Source: Tepidanaerobacteraceae bacterium (lineage in GTDB: Bacteria > Bacillota > Thermosediminibacteria > Thermosediminibacterales > Tepidanaerobacteraceae). From it: DNA of 64,000 bases. Below, piece by piece: positions 52,531 to 61,807 of this stretch; the first letter of the stretch is position 1; each line of letters opens with the position of its first letter. The notes beneath the pieces were generated by a model. The model searched no databases. It was not told where the DNA came from and saw nothing but the letters and a program-made list of their open reading frames with translations. The DNA is taken from contig JANLFP010000008.1 in NCBI GenBank assembly GCA_024655905.1, positions 62,001 through 126,000 on the forward strand, written 5' to 3'. A program made the position numbers and the translations under genes.

Positions 52531-53364
52531 TCAGTCTTCAAGGCTTATCTTCTCCTGAGGAACAATAAATTTGTTTACTATATCCAGAAGGCCATTTTCA
52601 CAGTTGCTGAGGGTGATGTATTTTGCATGGTCCTTAATATGTTCTGCCGCATTGCCCATGGCTATGCCAAGGCCGGCGTATTTCAGCATGGATATATCAT
52701 TGTGACCATCTCCTATTGTAATTATTTCCGTGCTGTCAATTTTAAGCGCATCAGCCAGAAATTTTACAGCGCTGCCTTTATTGACACCCTTCAGATTGAT
52801 TTCCATATGGCTTGAATCCGAAAGACTTACTTCAAAATCCTTATCCAGCGCAAAAAGCAGTTCTTCCGGAACTCCTACAGTTCCGTACAGATCCCCCACC
52901 GCAAATACTTTGTATGAGTTCAGGTTTTTTCGTTTTACATAATCCATCAAATCATCTACCACATTATATTCTATGTTTTCACATTCGTTAATGTACCATT
53001 GGGTTCTTTCGTTAAATTTCTCGATTTTCAAAGTCTCATTTTCATATATGATTGCTTCATAGCCGCCTGCTTTCAAAATTTCTATAAGTTTCACAAGCTT
53101 TCCTGCTGGAATCGGTCTCTCAAGTATTCTGTGGCGGGTATAAATGTCTATTATGAGTGCGCCGTTGTAACATATGAGAGGAGCGTTTATCATAATTTCC
53201 CGGGCAATAGTTTCAGCCCTTGCCAGCATGCGTCCGGTGGCAATGGTGGTAATAAAACCCCTTTTTTCTCTTAAGATAGCCAGAATCTTTTTGGTTTCTT
53301 CCGGCACTTTGCCTTCACCGTCAAGCAGCGTACCGTCGATATCGGTCACAAGCATGTGGTACAT
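52531..53364 (-). CDS. HAD-superfamily Cof-type phosphatase
   Basis: The 277-residue protein (ATG behind AAGGAGG) has all HAD motifs: nucleophile DIDGTLLD (Asp8, Asp10), motif II TIATGR, motif III lysine in NKGSAVKFL, and motif IV GDGHNDISMLKYAG. The C2B cap places it with Cof/YbjI/YidA-like sugar-phosphate or pyridoxal-phosphate phosphatases. The substrate is uncertain. The longest frame would add 22 hydrophobic residues, but the ribosome binding site argues against it. Confidence 0.92.
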   Translation of the reverse strand: MYHMLVTDIDGTLLDGEGKVPEETKKILAILREKRGFITTIATGRMLARAETIAREIMINAPLICYNGALIIDIYTRHRILERPIPAGKLVKLIEILKAGGYEAIIYENETLKIEKFNERTQWYINECENIEYNVVDDLMDYVKRKNLNSYKVFAVGDLYGTVGVPEELLFALDKDFEVSLSDSSHMEINLKGVNKGSAVKFLADALKIDSTEIITIGDGHNDISMLKYAGLGIAMGNAAEHIKDHAKYITLSNCENGLLDIVNKFIVPQEKISLED

Positions 53365-53456
53365 AAAAAACCTCCTTAAAAAATAGTATAATAGTATACA
53401 AATTAAGATAATTATATCTATTTTTTTCAAGATTCAACTTAATCATTTTTGCGCTG

Positions 53457-55409
53457 TCAGATGTCTTCCAAATCTTTTATCCAGATGCTGCTGTCAGCAT
53501 CGCTGGGCATTCGCCAGTCTCCCCTGGGCGAAAGGCTTATGCTGCCCACCTTTGGACCGTCGGGAAGGGCTGACCTTTTAAACTGCTGGGCGAAGAACCT
53601 GCGATAAAAAATCTTCAGCCATTTTTTTATTACTTCGGGTTCATATTTATCCTTGAATGCAATTGTGGCCAGGAAAAGTATTTTCCGGGGTGTCATGCCG
53701 TACCTTGCCGCATAGAACAGAAAAAAGTCATGCAGTTCATACGGGCCCACTTCATCCTCGGTTTTCTGGCGGATGCGACCCTGTTCATCCGGAGGAAGCA
53801 GTTCCGGGCTTATGGGTGTATCGATGATTCTATACAACACTTTTCGGGTGTTTTCTTCCGCAACGTTATCTGCAACCCATTTTACCAGGAACCTCACCAG
53901 AGTCTTGGGGACTCCGCAGTTTACCGAATACATGGACATGTGGTCTCCATTATAGGTGGCCCAGCCAAGTGCCAGTTCCGAAAGGTCTCCCGTCCCCACC
54001 ACCAGTCCATTAACCTTGTTGGCAATATCCATAAGTATCTGGGTCCTCTCCCGGGCCTGGAGGTTTTCATATGTTGTATCATGGTCGCCCGGATCCTGAC
54101 CTATATCTTTCATATGCTGCAAACAGGCAGGTCTTATGTCGATTTCACGGATGCCGACCCCCAGAGATTTCATTAAATCAATCGCATTATAATAGGTCAT
54201 ATCGGTTGTCCCGAAGCCGGGCATGGTTGCAGCCTGAATGTTCTGCCTGGAGATACCCAGCAAGTCAAAGGTCTTGACTGTCACAAGCAGCGCTAAAGTG
54301 GAGTCGAGGCCGCCGGAAATGCCGACGACAGCCTTCTTTGAAGCGGTATGTTCCAGCCTTTTGGCAAGGCCGGCAGTCTGAATGTTAAATATCTCTTCGC
54401 ATCTTTTGTCCACAGAAGCCGGATCCGCGGGAACAAAGGGATGTGGGTGGATTTTTCTATTTAAACTATCGGCGTCAGCCAAAAGTTCTTTTGAAAACCC
54501 GAATTCAACCATCCTGTACATCCTGCGGCCAGCCTCCATGTCATAGTCATCGGCGAAGCTTTTGTTGGAGTGCCTTTCGGAAGCCAGCCGATCCACATCT
54601 ATCTCGGAATAGATGATGACGCTCACCCTGTTGAACCTTTCCGATTCTTCCAGGATAATACCGTTTTCCGCTATAAGGCAGTGGCCTCCAAAAACCAGAT
54701 CAGTAGTAGATTCATGCACACCCGCGCCCGAATATATGTATCCGCTGATGCACCGGGCGCTCTGCTGCTCCACGAGTTTTCTCCTGTATTCAGCCTTGGC
54801 CACCAGCTCGTTGCTGGCGGAAAGATTTGCAATGATATTGGCGCCGCTTAAAGCAAGATATGAGCTGGGAGGTACAATTGCCCACAAATCCTCGCAGATT
54901 TCCGCACCCAGCGTGATATCATATTTTTCGTTTCGAAACAACAAATTGCCGAAAGGAACCGCCCGGTCATTAAATAAAATCTCCGAAACAGTCTTGCTGA
55001 TTTTATAGCCCGATGTAAACCATCTCTTCTCGTAAAACTCCTTATAATTCGGCAGGAACATCTTGGGAACGATTCCCAATATTTGGCCCCTCTGAACGGC
55101 TGCAGCGCAATTGTACAGCCTGCCTTCAATCGAAAGGGGCAAGCCCACCAGTGCCAGGACATCGAGATCTTGTGTTTTGTGGGCCAGCTCAATTAGCGCA
55201 GATTTGGCCTTTTCAAGCAGCCGCCTCTGCAAAAAAAGGTCATTGCATGTATAACCCGTTATGCATAATTCAGGAAAAACTATTATGCACGCATTTTTTT
55301 CTGCAGCTTCCCGCATCAATTTTTCTATTTCGGCAATATTATAATCGGTATTTGCCACTTTAAGCCTGGGCGATGCTGATGCAACCCGTATGAATCCGAA
55401 GTTTTCCAT
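53457..55409 (-). CDS. nadE: Glutamine-dependent NAD+ synthetase
   Basis: The 650-residue enzyme has an N-terminal nitrilase-type glutaminase domain. Its Glu is in FPELCITGYTCNDLF, its Lys in KMFLPNYKEFYEKRWF, and its Cys in GAEICEDLWA (near residue 172). A C-terminal synthetase domain carries the P-loop GISGGLDSTLALL near residue 358. It amidates nicotinic acid adenine dinucleotide to NAD+ using glutamine ammonia channelled between domains. Length and order match the long bacterial/mycobacterial NadE type. It appears monocistronic. Confidence 0.95.
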   Translation of the reverse strand: MENFGFIRVASASPRLKVANTDYNIAEIEKLMREAAEKNACIIVFPELCITGYTCNDLFLQRRLLEKAKSALIELAHKTQDLDVLALVGLPLSIEGRLYNCAAAVQRGQILGIVPKMFLPNYKEFYEKRWFTSGYKISKTVSEILFNDRAVPFGNLLFRNEKYDITLGAEICEDLWAIVPPSSYLALSGANIIANLSASNELVAKAEYRRKLVEQQSARCISGYIYSGAGVHESTTDLVFGGHCLIAENGIILEESERFNRVSVIIYSEIDVDRLASERHSNKSFADDYDMEAGRRMYRMVEFGFSKELLADADSLNRKIHPHPFVPADPASVDKRCEEIFNIQTAGLAKRLEHTASKKAVVGISGGLDSTLALLVTVKTFDLLGISRQNIQAATMPGFGTTDMTYYNAIDLMKSLGVGIREIDIRPACLQHMKDIGQDPGDHDTTYENLQARERTQILMDIANKVNGLVVGTGDLSELALGWATYNGDHMSMYSVNCGVPKTLVRFLVKWVADNVAEENTRKVLYRIIDTPISPELLPPDEQGRIRQKTEDEVGPYELHDFFLFYAARYGMTPRKILFLATIAFKDKYEPEVIKKWLKIFYRRFFAQQFKRSALPDGPKVGSISLSPRGDWRMPSDADSSIWIKDLEDI

Positions 55410-55545
55410 ATAGTTCTTCCTCTCATAACTCTTTAATTTTTATTTTAATTATATATCATCCTTTTAACAATAGCTACATTTGTAAGAACTTTAAATTTGA
55501 ATAAATAAATGCAATTTGCAGCCGAAAAGATGCAAAATTAAGACT

Positions 55546-55570
55546 AAACCACCCGCAAAACGGGTGGTTT
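55546..55570. terminator. Terminator of the sugar operon
   Basis: AAACCACCCG and CGGGTGGTTT form a perfect 10-bp stem with a 5-base loop, 27 bp past the rhaB stop. T-rich sequence follows on the minus strand. Confidence 0.85.
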
Positions 55571-55596
55571 GATTGAATATATTTAACATGTTTGTA

Positions 55597-57018
55597 TTAA
55601 ATTCCGGTATACATTTTTAATTTTATTGAACTTTTTACAATTTCCCTCCCCTGAGAAAGGTCTTTTATTTCTCCCAGGGCTATTAGTTGTGCCAGAATGT
55701 TCCCCAAGGATGTGGCTTCCACAGGCCCTGCCAGCACGGTTTTCCCGGTGATTTCCGCCGTGAGCCTGCACAGGAACTCATCCTGAATTCCGCCCCCCAC
55801 CATGTTTATCACATCGATGCTTCTGCCGGTGATATCTTCTAGAGCGGATATTCTTGCCTTATATTCCCGGACAAGGCCGTTGTATACAGCCCGGGCGATT
55901 TCTCCAATATCTTTGGGTTCACCCTGGCCGGCATTTTTGCAGTATTGCTGCACGGCAAAAGCCATGTCAAGCGGCGCTAAAAAACTTTTGTCATTGGGGT
56001 CTATAACGAAGCTGTCATTTTTTGCTTCGGCGGCAGCTTTGCTTATTTCGCTGTATCCAAGATTGATGCCTTTTTCCTGCCAGTGTTTTTTCAACTGCTG
56101 AATCATCCATAAACCATTTATGTTCTTTAAAAATCTTATCCTGCCTTCCAGCCCGCCTTCATTTGTGAAGTTTTCTTTTAAAGATTTCTCATTCACTATG
56201 GGTTCCTTGCTTTCAATGCCCAAAAGCGACCATGTGCCGCTGCTCAAATACGCGCAATTTTCGCCTTCCAGGGGAGCAGCGGCCACAGCCGAAGCCGTAT
56301 CATGGCTTCCAACTGACATCACCGGAATGTCCGGCAGTCCCACTTCTGCCCGAACATCCTGTATCAATTTCCCTATGATGTTTCCCGGCATAATTATTTT
56401 TTGAAGGAATTTTGCCGGAAGCGACATTCTTTCGAGCATTTCTACAGCCCAGGTTTTTTTAAACACATCCAGCATCTGGGATGTAGAAGCTATCGTGTAC
56501 TCGTTGTATTTCTCGCCTGTCAGGAAAAAATTAAACAAATCCGGTATAAAAAGCAGCGCATCCGCCTTTTCTAAAATTTCGGGCCTGGACTTCAGATCCG
56601 CGTATAGCTGGCAAAGTGTATTTATCTGTATGAACTGTATCCCTGTTACATTGTATATCTCTTCAAGCGGAACGGTTTTTGCTATATCGTCCAATATATC
56701 GTCTGTCCGATTATCTCTGTAATGAATTGGATTGGATATCAGTTCTCCATTTTTATCAAGTAAACCATAATCCACCCCCCAGGTATCGATGCCTATCCCG
56801 GATATTTCGATTCCTTCGCCGGCAGCCTTTTTCAGGCCGTTTTTGAGTTCGTGGAAAAGTCTTGGGAAATCCCAGTAAAACCTCTTGCCCATCCTCACGG
56901 GTTCATTGGGGAATCTGTAAATTTCCTCAAGTTCTATTTTTTTGCCGTCAAATTTTCCAAGTATCACCCGGCCGCTGGATGCCCCGAAATCGGCCGCCAG
57001 ATTATATATGATAGCCAA
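55597..57018 (-). CDS. rhaB: Rhamnulokinase-type sugar kinase
   Basis: The 473-residue FGGY kinase starts best at the TTG behind AGGGAGGG (AIIYNLAADFGASSGRVILG); an ATG six codons earlier lies over that site. FGGY features are the N-terminal phosphate loop DFGASSGR, IGIDTWGVDYGLLD (near 75), SVGSHDTASAVAAAP (near 240), and the C-terminal MVGGGIQDEFLCRLTA adenosine motif. The DTWGVD and GSHDTASA signatures point to rhamnulokinase/fuculokinase, which phosphorylates L-rhamnulose. It is the last gene of the sugar operon. Confidence 0.9.
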   Translation of the reverse strand: MAIIYNLAADFGASSGRVILGKFDGKKIELEEIYRFPNEPVRMGKRFYWDFPRLFHELKNGLKKAAGEGIEISGIGIDTWGVDYGLLDKNGELISNPIHYRDNRTDDILDDIAKTVPLEEIYNVTGIQFIQINTLCQLYADLKSRPEILEKADALLFIPDLFNFFLTGEKYNEYTIASTSQMLDVFKKTWAVEMLERMSLPAKFLQKIIMPGNIIGKLIQDVRAEVGLPDIPVMSVGSHDTASAVAAAPLEGENCAYLSSGTWSLLGIESKEPIVNEKSLKENFTNEGGLEGRIRFLKNINGLWMIQQLKKHWQEKGINLGYSEISKAAAEAKNDSFVIDPNDKSFLAPLDMAFAVQQYCKNAGQGEPKDIGEIARAVYNGLVREYKARISALEDITGRSIDVINMVGGGIQDEFLCRLTAEITGKTVLAGPVEATSLGNILAQLIALGEIKDLSQGREIVKSSIKLKMYTGI

Positions 57019-57069
57019 ACTCCATCCCTCCCTCATAAAATTCTAAAAAATATGTTTGACGTTAGAATA

Positions 57070-58107
57070 TCATGGGTTTATCACAACCCTCATTCCTAAA
57101 TGGCTTTCCGCCATTTTATACCCTTCGAGGATATCGTCGAGGCAAAACTTATGTGAAATATAATTGCCGATTTTTATGGTTCCGGAACCTATTAGCTCGA
57201 GAGCTTTCCTGTGATGGGATGGCGATGCGCCATGGGAACCGTGCACAAACAACTCCCTGTAGTGTATAATGTTAGTATCAAGTGTCATAAGAGAATTGTT
57301 TCTGGGGAGCCCTCCGAAAAAATTGACTCTCGCCCTATTTTTTGCCATCTTTAGGGCATCTATCTGGGCTTCAGGAGAAGAATTGGCGCAAATGATCACA
57401 TCCGCTCCCATCCCGCCGGTTTCTTCAAGCACCCTTTCCACAGCGTTCTCTTCAGAAGAACAGATGTAAACATCCGCTCCGAATCTTCTGGCCAGTTCCA
57501 GCCTGGGCTTTGAACGCTGAACCATAATCACTTTTGCGGCGCCCATACGTTTCACCACCTCTATCATCATACATCCCACTGGGCCGGCGCCTATGATCAC
57601 GACCACGTCACCCAATCTTACATTCGAAAGTTCAAGCCCGTTGAGCACACATGCCAGAGGCTCCGCAAGCGCCGCCTCATCATAGGACACATTATCTGGT
57701 ATCTTATGGACCGGGCCGTAATTTACCACTAGGCTGTTCAACAGCACATATTCGGCAAAACCGCCAGGGAACTGGTATCCCAGGGCATAATTTATGCTGC
57801 AGTTATTACCAATCCCGCTTTCACAGTATACACATTCGCCGCAGGGTATATCTCCCCCCATGGCTACTCTGTCGCCGGCTTTAAATTTGCTCACGTTTTT
57901 ACCCACTTCCACAATTTCCCCCGAAATTTCGTGGCCTAAAATCTGCGGCGGCTTTACCCTGGGATTGCCGTGATGAAATATCCTGATATCTGAACCGCAG
58001 ACAGCACAGGCTTTCACCCGCACCAAGACACTGTTGTCGTCCATTTTCGGTATTGGGACATCTTTAATTACTATTTTCTCTATTCCCTCAAAAACGGCGG
58101 CTTTCAT
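57070..58107 (-). CDS. Zinc-dependent medium-chain alcohol/polyol dehydrogenase
   Basis: The 345-residue MDR enzyme has the catalytic zinc ligand region VCGSDIRIFHHG (Cys37), GHEISGEIVEVG, and structural-zinc cysteines CGECVYCESGIGNNC (four Cys, about 93-107). The Rossmann loop is VIIGAGPVGCMMIEV near 170. It resembles sorbitol/L-threonine/galactitol-type dehydrogenases. In this operon it may oxidise or reduce a sugar alcohol or lactaldehyde. It follows the SDR gene by 11 bp. Confidence 0.9.
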   Translation of the reverse strand: MKAAVFEGIEKIVIKDVPIPKMDDNSVLVRVKACAVCGSDIRIFHHGNPRVKPPQILGHEISGEIVEVGKNVSKFKAGDRVAMGGDIPCGECVYCESGIGNNCSINYALGYQFPGGFAEYVLLNSLVVNYGPVHKIPDNVSYDEAALAEPLACVLNGLELSNVRLGDVVVIIGAGPVGCMMIEVVKRMGAAKVIMVQRSKPRLELARRFGADVYICSSEENAVERVLEETGGMGADVIICANSSPEAQIDALKMAKNRARVNFFGGLPRNNSLMTLDTNIIHYRELFVHGSHGASPSHHRKALELIGSGTIKIGNYISHKFCLDDILEGYKMAESHLGMRVVINP

Positions 58108-58118
58108 TTCATATCCTC

Positions 58119-58943
58119 CTAACCCCTTGACTTCCCGCCGGTGATGTTGTAGGTGACGCCGTGGATGTAGCTTGCCCTATCGGATGCCAAGAAGCAGACA
58201 AGGTCGGCCACTTCTCTCAATGTTCCCACTCTCCCCAAAGGGATGGATACTTTCTCATAGCTTTTTCTCAGTTGCTCCACAGTTATTCCGCGGGTGTATG
58301 CCAGTGCCTCCTCATAGGCTTCCGTCCTCAAAGCGGTTTTTTCCAGGATGCCGGGTGCCAGGGCCACGACTCTTATCCCGTATTTCCCCAGTTCCTTGGC
58401 CCAGGACCTGGTAAGGGAATAAAGAGCGGCCTTGGTAGCGGCATAGCAGCTCTGGCCTTCGGAACCTTCAAGCCCGCTTTCTGAGCTCATATTGATTATG
58501 ACCCCGCTATTTTTTTTAATCATTTCCCGAGCCGCCGCTTGTGCGCACAGGAAGGCGCCTTTCTGGTTTATGGCTACCATAAGGTCAAATTCTTTTTCCT
58601 TCAGTTCATATTTACCCTTCGGGTCCATGGGGTCCACCAGCAACCGGGGCAGATTAACGCCCGCATTATTGACGAGAACATCGACTTTGCCGTATGTTTC
58701 CACCGTTTTTTGCACCATATTTTCTACGCTTTGAGCATTTGTCACGTCCGTTTGAACAAACATATGATTTTCAGTGCCGCCGTACAGTTCATTTAAGACA
58801 TCATGCCCCGCCGGGTTTACATCGCATACAACCACATGCATCCCTTGCTCCGCCATCTCTTCTGCCACGGCTTTCCCTATCCCGGAAGCGCCGCCGGTAA
58901 CGATGGCGACTTTGCCTTCAAGGCCAAGCCATGATTGTTCCAT
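58119..58943 (-). CDS. Short-chain dehydrogenase/reductase (SrlD-like)
   Basis: The 274-residue protein (ATG behind GGAGG) has the cofactor motif TGGASGIGKAVAEEM near residue 16, NNAGVNLPRLL near 97, catalytic Ser in NMSSESG and YAATK near 171. An aspartate after beta-strand 2 (VCDVN) suggests NAD(H). The insertion VDPMDPKGKYELKEKEFD is typical of sorbitol-6-phosphate dehydrogenase-like members. It probably acts on a sugar alcohol (phosphate) in this pathway. Confidence 0.88.
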   Translation of the reverse strand: MEQSWLGLEGKVAIVTGGASGIGKAVAEEMAEQGMHVVVCDVNPAGHDVLNELYGGTENHMFVQTDVTNAQSVENMVQKTVETYGKVDVLVNNAGVNLPRLLVDPMDPKGKYELKEKEFDLMVAINQKGAFLCAQAAAREMIKKNSGVIINMSSESGLEGSEGQSCYAATKAALYSLTRSWAKELGKYGIRVVALAPGILEKTALRTEAYEEALAYTRGITVEQLRKSYEKVSIPLGRVGTLREVADLVCFLASDRASYIHGVTYNITGGKSRG

Positions 58944-59085
58944 ATCAATGCCTCCAATCTTACATAAAAATATAAAACAGAATATCACCCGTACATCTGA
59001 AAAGCTATATGCCGGTTAAACTGCATGTTATGCCAATTTCGACATCCGCCTCTAAGCCATATAAACCATTTACATTAATTTTTCA

Positions 59086-60372
59086 TCACCTGACGCCTAA
59101 ACCTATTTTTTTAAATATCTGAATCCTTTCTTCCAAATCTGGATATTTTTTTATGGTTCTTTGTGAGAACATACCGTCTTCGATATCCCGAACGGCAGCT
59201 TTTTCATGCCCAATAAGCGCCCATGTGGAATCGACAAGGTTTTGAAAATCGGGTTTTTTGTAGGCGTCGCAGATAAAAAGTTGTCTCGGAGAGTTTATGT
59301 CTTCACCGCTTATCTCAAAGAATCCGTGCTTTTTGCAGAGAGCCTTCAGTCTTGCAAGCTGCTGGAGACTGTTCCTGGTGGGCATATAAGTGATGGCTTT
59401 AAATCCCGCATCCTTTAACACCTCAAATAGCTCTTCCAGATAGCCGTCCTCAAATTTCTGGGCTCTTTTATCTCCGGTGACGGAGTCTTTTACATCCCCC
59501 AGGTACGCATACGCCGGGATGGCCCCTACCTCATCCGCCATTTTGATAAAATCTTTTACGTCCGGACATTCACCGGTGGCGTCAATATAAAAGAACGACG
59601 TGTCGCTTTTCAACACTCCCAGTAAATCGTAGAGGTAGTATTCGTTTTCCAAATCCAGCAGGTATTTTTCATTCTTTTCGCTAACGGGCAATTTCATTTT
59701 TGTTCTTAAAAACTCCAGAAGCTCAGAACCTCTGCCGAATTTTTCCGTCAATTTTATTGCAAAGGCAAAAAGTATATGCCTTTCGGTTATGCTTCCTCCT
59801 TCATTATTTTTGGAAAGAGGAACAACATCTTTATCAAAGTCCAGTTTAATGCCCGATGGGGCCATAATACCGTTTATCTTTTCTACCATCAGGCGGTTGC
59901 GCTTGTTTCTTTCTTCCTTATAAGGTTCAATAAATGCTTTTACTTTATTTACCTGAGTATGAGGAATACCGTGTAGAGTCACATACGCTATATCGTTCTG
60001 ATCGGGGTTGTTTATTTTTCTCCCTTTTAAAGGTGTCCGAGAAAAATCCACCCTGCATTCCATGCCTATGGTAGTGGCTATGCCGATTATATTGCCCGCT
60101 TCTATGAATTCCGGAACGCCGCTTACGGTATCATGATCTACAATGCCGCACGTAGCAAGGCCGGCATTATATGAGGCCCATACGGCTTTAGCGGGGGAAT
60201 AGGGTGAAAAGGAATAGAAGGTGTGAATATGGTTGTTCACGCAATCGCCTGTCTGGGGCCGCAATATGCAGCCATTTTCAATGGCTTCTGAAAGTTTCCT
60301 CAGACTTTCAAGCCTTACATTTAAATCCTCATTATTAAGTTCCTCAATATACCGCTCGAATTTCTTTTCCAT
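59086..60372 (-). CDS. PHP-domain metal-dependent phosphoesterase
   Basis: The 428-residue protein probably starts at the ATG behind AAAGGAAT (EKKFERYIEELNNEDLN); a longer frame would be translated through a REP-like repeat. The PHP metal motif NNHIHTFYSFSPYSP lies near residue 46, GIVDHDTVSGVPEF near 75, and GMECRVDF near 103. An ISGEDINSP histidine/aspartate region follows near the C-terminus. PHP proteins hydrolyse phosphoester bonds with two or three metal ions. Its place between dehydrogenase genes suggests a sugar-phosphate phosphatase, but this is positional inference. Confidence 0.85.
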   Translation of the reverse strand: MEKKFERYIEELNNEDLNVRLESLRKLSEAIENGCILRPQTGDCVNNHIHTFYSFSPYSPAKAVWASYNAGLATCGIVDHDTVSGVPEFIEAGNIIGIATTIGMECRVDFSRTPLKGRKINNPDQNDIAYVTLHGIPHTQVNKVKAFIEPYKEERNKRNRLMVEKINGIMAPSGIKLDFDKDVVPLSKNNEGGSITERHILFAFAIKLTEKFGRGSELLEFLRTKMKLPVSEKNEKYLLDLENEYYLYDLLGVLKSDTSFFYIDATGECPDVKDFIKMADEVGAIPAYAYLGDVKDSVTGDKRAQKFEDGYLEELFEVLKDAGFKAITYMPTRNSLQQLARLKALCKKHGFFEISGEDINSPRQLFICDAYKKPDFQNLVDSTWALIGHEKAAVRDIEDGMFSQRTIKKYPDLEERIQIFKKIGLGVR

Positions 60373-60413
60373 GATATTCCTTTGCTCCCATGCATATATT
60401 TCATAATAATTTG

Positions 60414-60438
60414 TGTCACAGGAACCGTCCCCGTGACA
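60414..60438. repeat. REP-like hairpin element, copy 2
   Basis: TGTCAC and GTGACA, perfectly complementary, flank AGGAACCGTCCCC. The core GGAACCGTCCCC is the reverse complement of the core at 52508-52519, while the stem arms differ. The element overlaps the 3' end of the sorbose-phosphate-reductase-like gene and supplies its last codons and stop. Confidence 0.75.
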
Positions 60439-61693
60439 TGTCTGACAATGACAATAGATACCTTTCTGCTTCGGCACACCACAGACCATTGTTTTTTTCC
60501 ACAATATCGGCAAGTTTTGCAAAAAGCGGGGCCGTCTTTCCTTTTTCCCGGAAATCCGAAATAGCGGTAAGTTCCATTTCGATATTGGTATAAATGAGCT
60601 TTTTGCCCCCGGGTATTTTGGGGAGGTTCAAGGTGGTCTCTGCCACACAGTTGAGCCCTCCTACGTGAGTTATCATTGCTGCCGGGTCTATGAGACCTTT
60701 TGCCATTAGCTGCAGGGATTCAATCATGTCATCGGTATTGCCTCCGCTGGTGCCCACCACATGGGTGGAGTTGTAGTGCACGTTGTAGAAATTAAACTCC
60801 GCAGAAAAAGCGGGATCGGTGGGACCCGCAAAGAAATTGAGGCATCCATCCCTGCCCAGGATTTTATCGGCCATCTCCACCACGGGTTTTACAGGCGCAA
60901 ACACGAAAACATCGTCGTAGCCTTTTCCGCCGGTGAGCCCCACAAGGTATTTATCTGCATTTTCTATTCCAGCAGTATTTATATACCTGAGCTCCACTCC
61001 GTGTTTGGCGGCTTCTTCCACGGTGATGATCCGGGCTGCCCTGGCTAGTCTTGCATCATCGATGTCGGTCACTACAAGGAATCGCGGTTTTCTCGGACCA
61101 TGGATGGCATAATCCGCCGCCCCCAGCCCCATCGGCCCTGCCGCCCCCAGCATGGCCATATTTCCTCCTTCTGCAATGCCCATGTGATGCACATAAGAAC
61201 CCTGGACGGTGTGGTAGCTGGCGTGAAAAGCTCCAACTATGCAGGACATGGGTTCGGATAAGGACCCGTAAAAATAGGCTTCACCTTCGTAAGTCAAAAG
61301 GCAATTCATCTCCATGACTTCATTGGGTATGACAATATATGTGGCATCTCCTCCTATATACTGAAAGGAATATCCCGGTGCCGCAAGAGTTCCTTTGTAG
61401 TTTAAGGCCGGCTGAACGGTAAATTTCTGGCCGGGTTTGAATTTTGGGCTCCACTTTTTCCCTACTTCCAGAATTTCACCGCAAAATTCATGTCCGATGA
61501 TGACGGGTCTTTTGTCTATATCTTTCGGAACCCTCTTGTGTTCCGGTCCCTGCACCGCCGCCTTGTATGAAGACATGCAAAGGCTATCCGATATAATGTG
61601 GGCCAGGATTTCATCGTCTTTTATGGGCGGCAGCTCAAATTCCTCAAGCCTGAGGTCATTTTTCCCGTATAATCTTACTGCTTTTGTCTTCAT
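60416..61693 (-). CDS. Zinc-binding dehydrogenase, L-sorbose-1-phosphate reductase-like
   Basis: The 425-residue protein (ATG behind AAGGAGAGG) resembles SorE-type reductases. It opens MKTKAVRLYGKNDLRLEEFE and has the zinc-site region IISDSLCMSSYKAA, GHEFCGEILEVGKKW, SLSEPMSCIVGAFHA and the nucleotide loop LGAAGPMGLGAADYA (near 205). It lacks the four-cysteine structural-zinc loop of typical MDR enzymes, as SorE proteins do. It would reduce or oxidise a ketose (phosphate) with NAD(P). Its C-terminal residues SDMSRGRFL are encoded by the REP-like element, so the original C-terminus was probably altered by insertion of that element. Confidence 0.88.
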   Translation of the reverse strand: MKTKAVRLYGKNDLRLEEFELPPIKDDEILAHIISDSLCMSSYKAAVQGPEHKRVPKDIDKRPVIIGHEFCGEILEVGKKWSPKFKPGQKFTVQPALNYKGTLAAPGYSFQYIGGDATYIVIPNEVMEMNCLLTYEGEAYFYGSLSEPMSCIVGAFHASYHTVQGSYVHHMGIAEGGNMAMLGAAGPMGLGAADYAIHGPRKPRFLVVTDIDDARLARAARIITVEEAAKHGVELRYINTAGIENADKYLVGLTGGKGYDDVFVFAPVKPVVEMADKILGRDGCLNFFAGPTDPAFSAEFNFYNVHYNSTHVVGTSGGNTDDMIESLQLMAKGLIDPAAMITHVGGLNCVAETTLNLPKIPGGKKLIYTNIEMELTAISDFREKGKTAPLFAKLADIVEKNNGLWCAEAERYLLSLSDMSRGRFL

Positions 61694-61807
61694 GAAAATC
61701 CTCTCCTTGCAGAATATGTTTTGATTAACATCGATTCCAGCATAGAAAGCCGTTTTATTTGCCGGAGACGGCCCGGCACCTTTGCTCATCCTGCCTCCGG
61801 TGGAGAA

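Noticed and set aside
59086-60522. Longer 478-residue version of the PHP protein with a CxC-rich N-terminus
   Set aside because: The extra residues are translated from the REP-like repeat and the end of the upstream gene; the ATG at 60372 has a better ribosome binding site.
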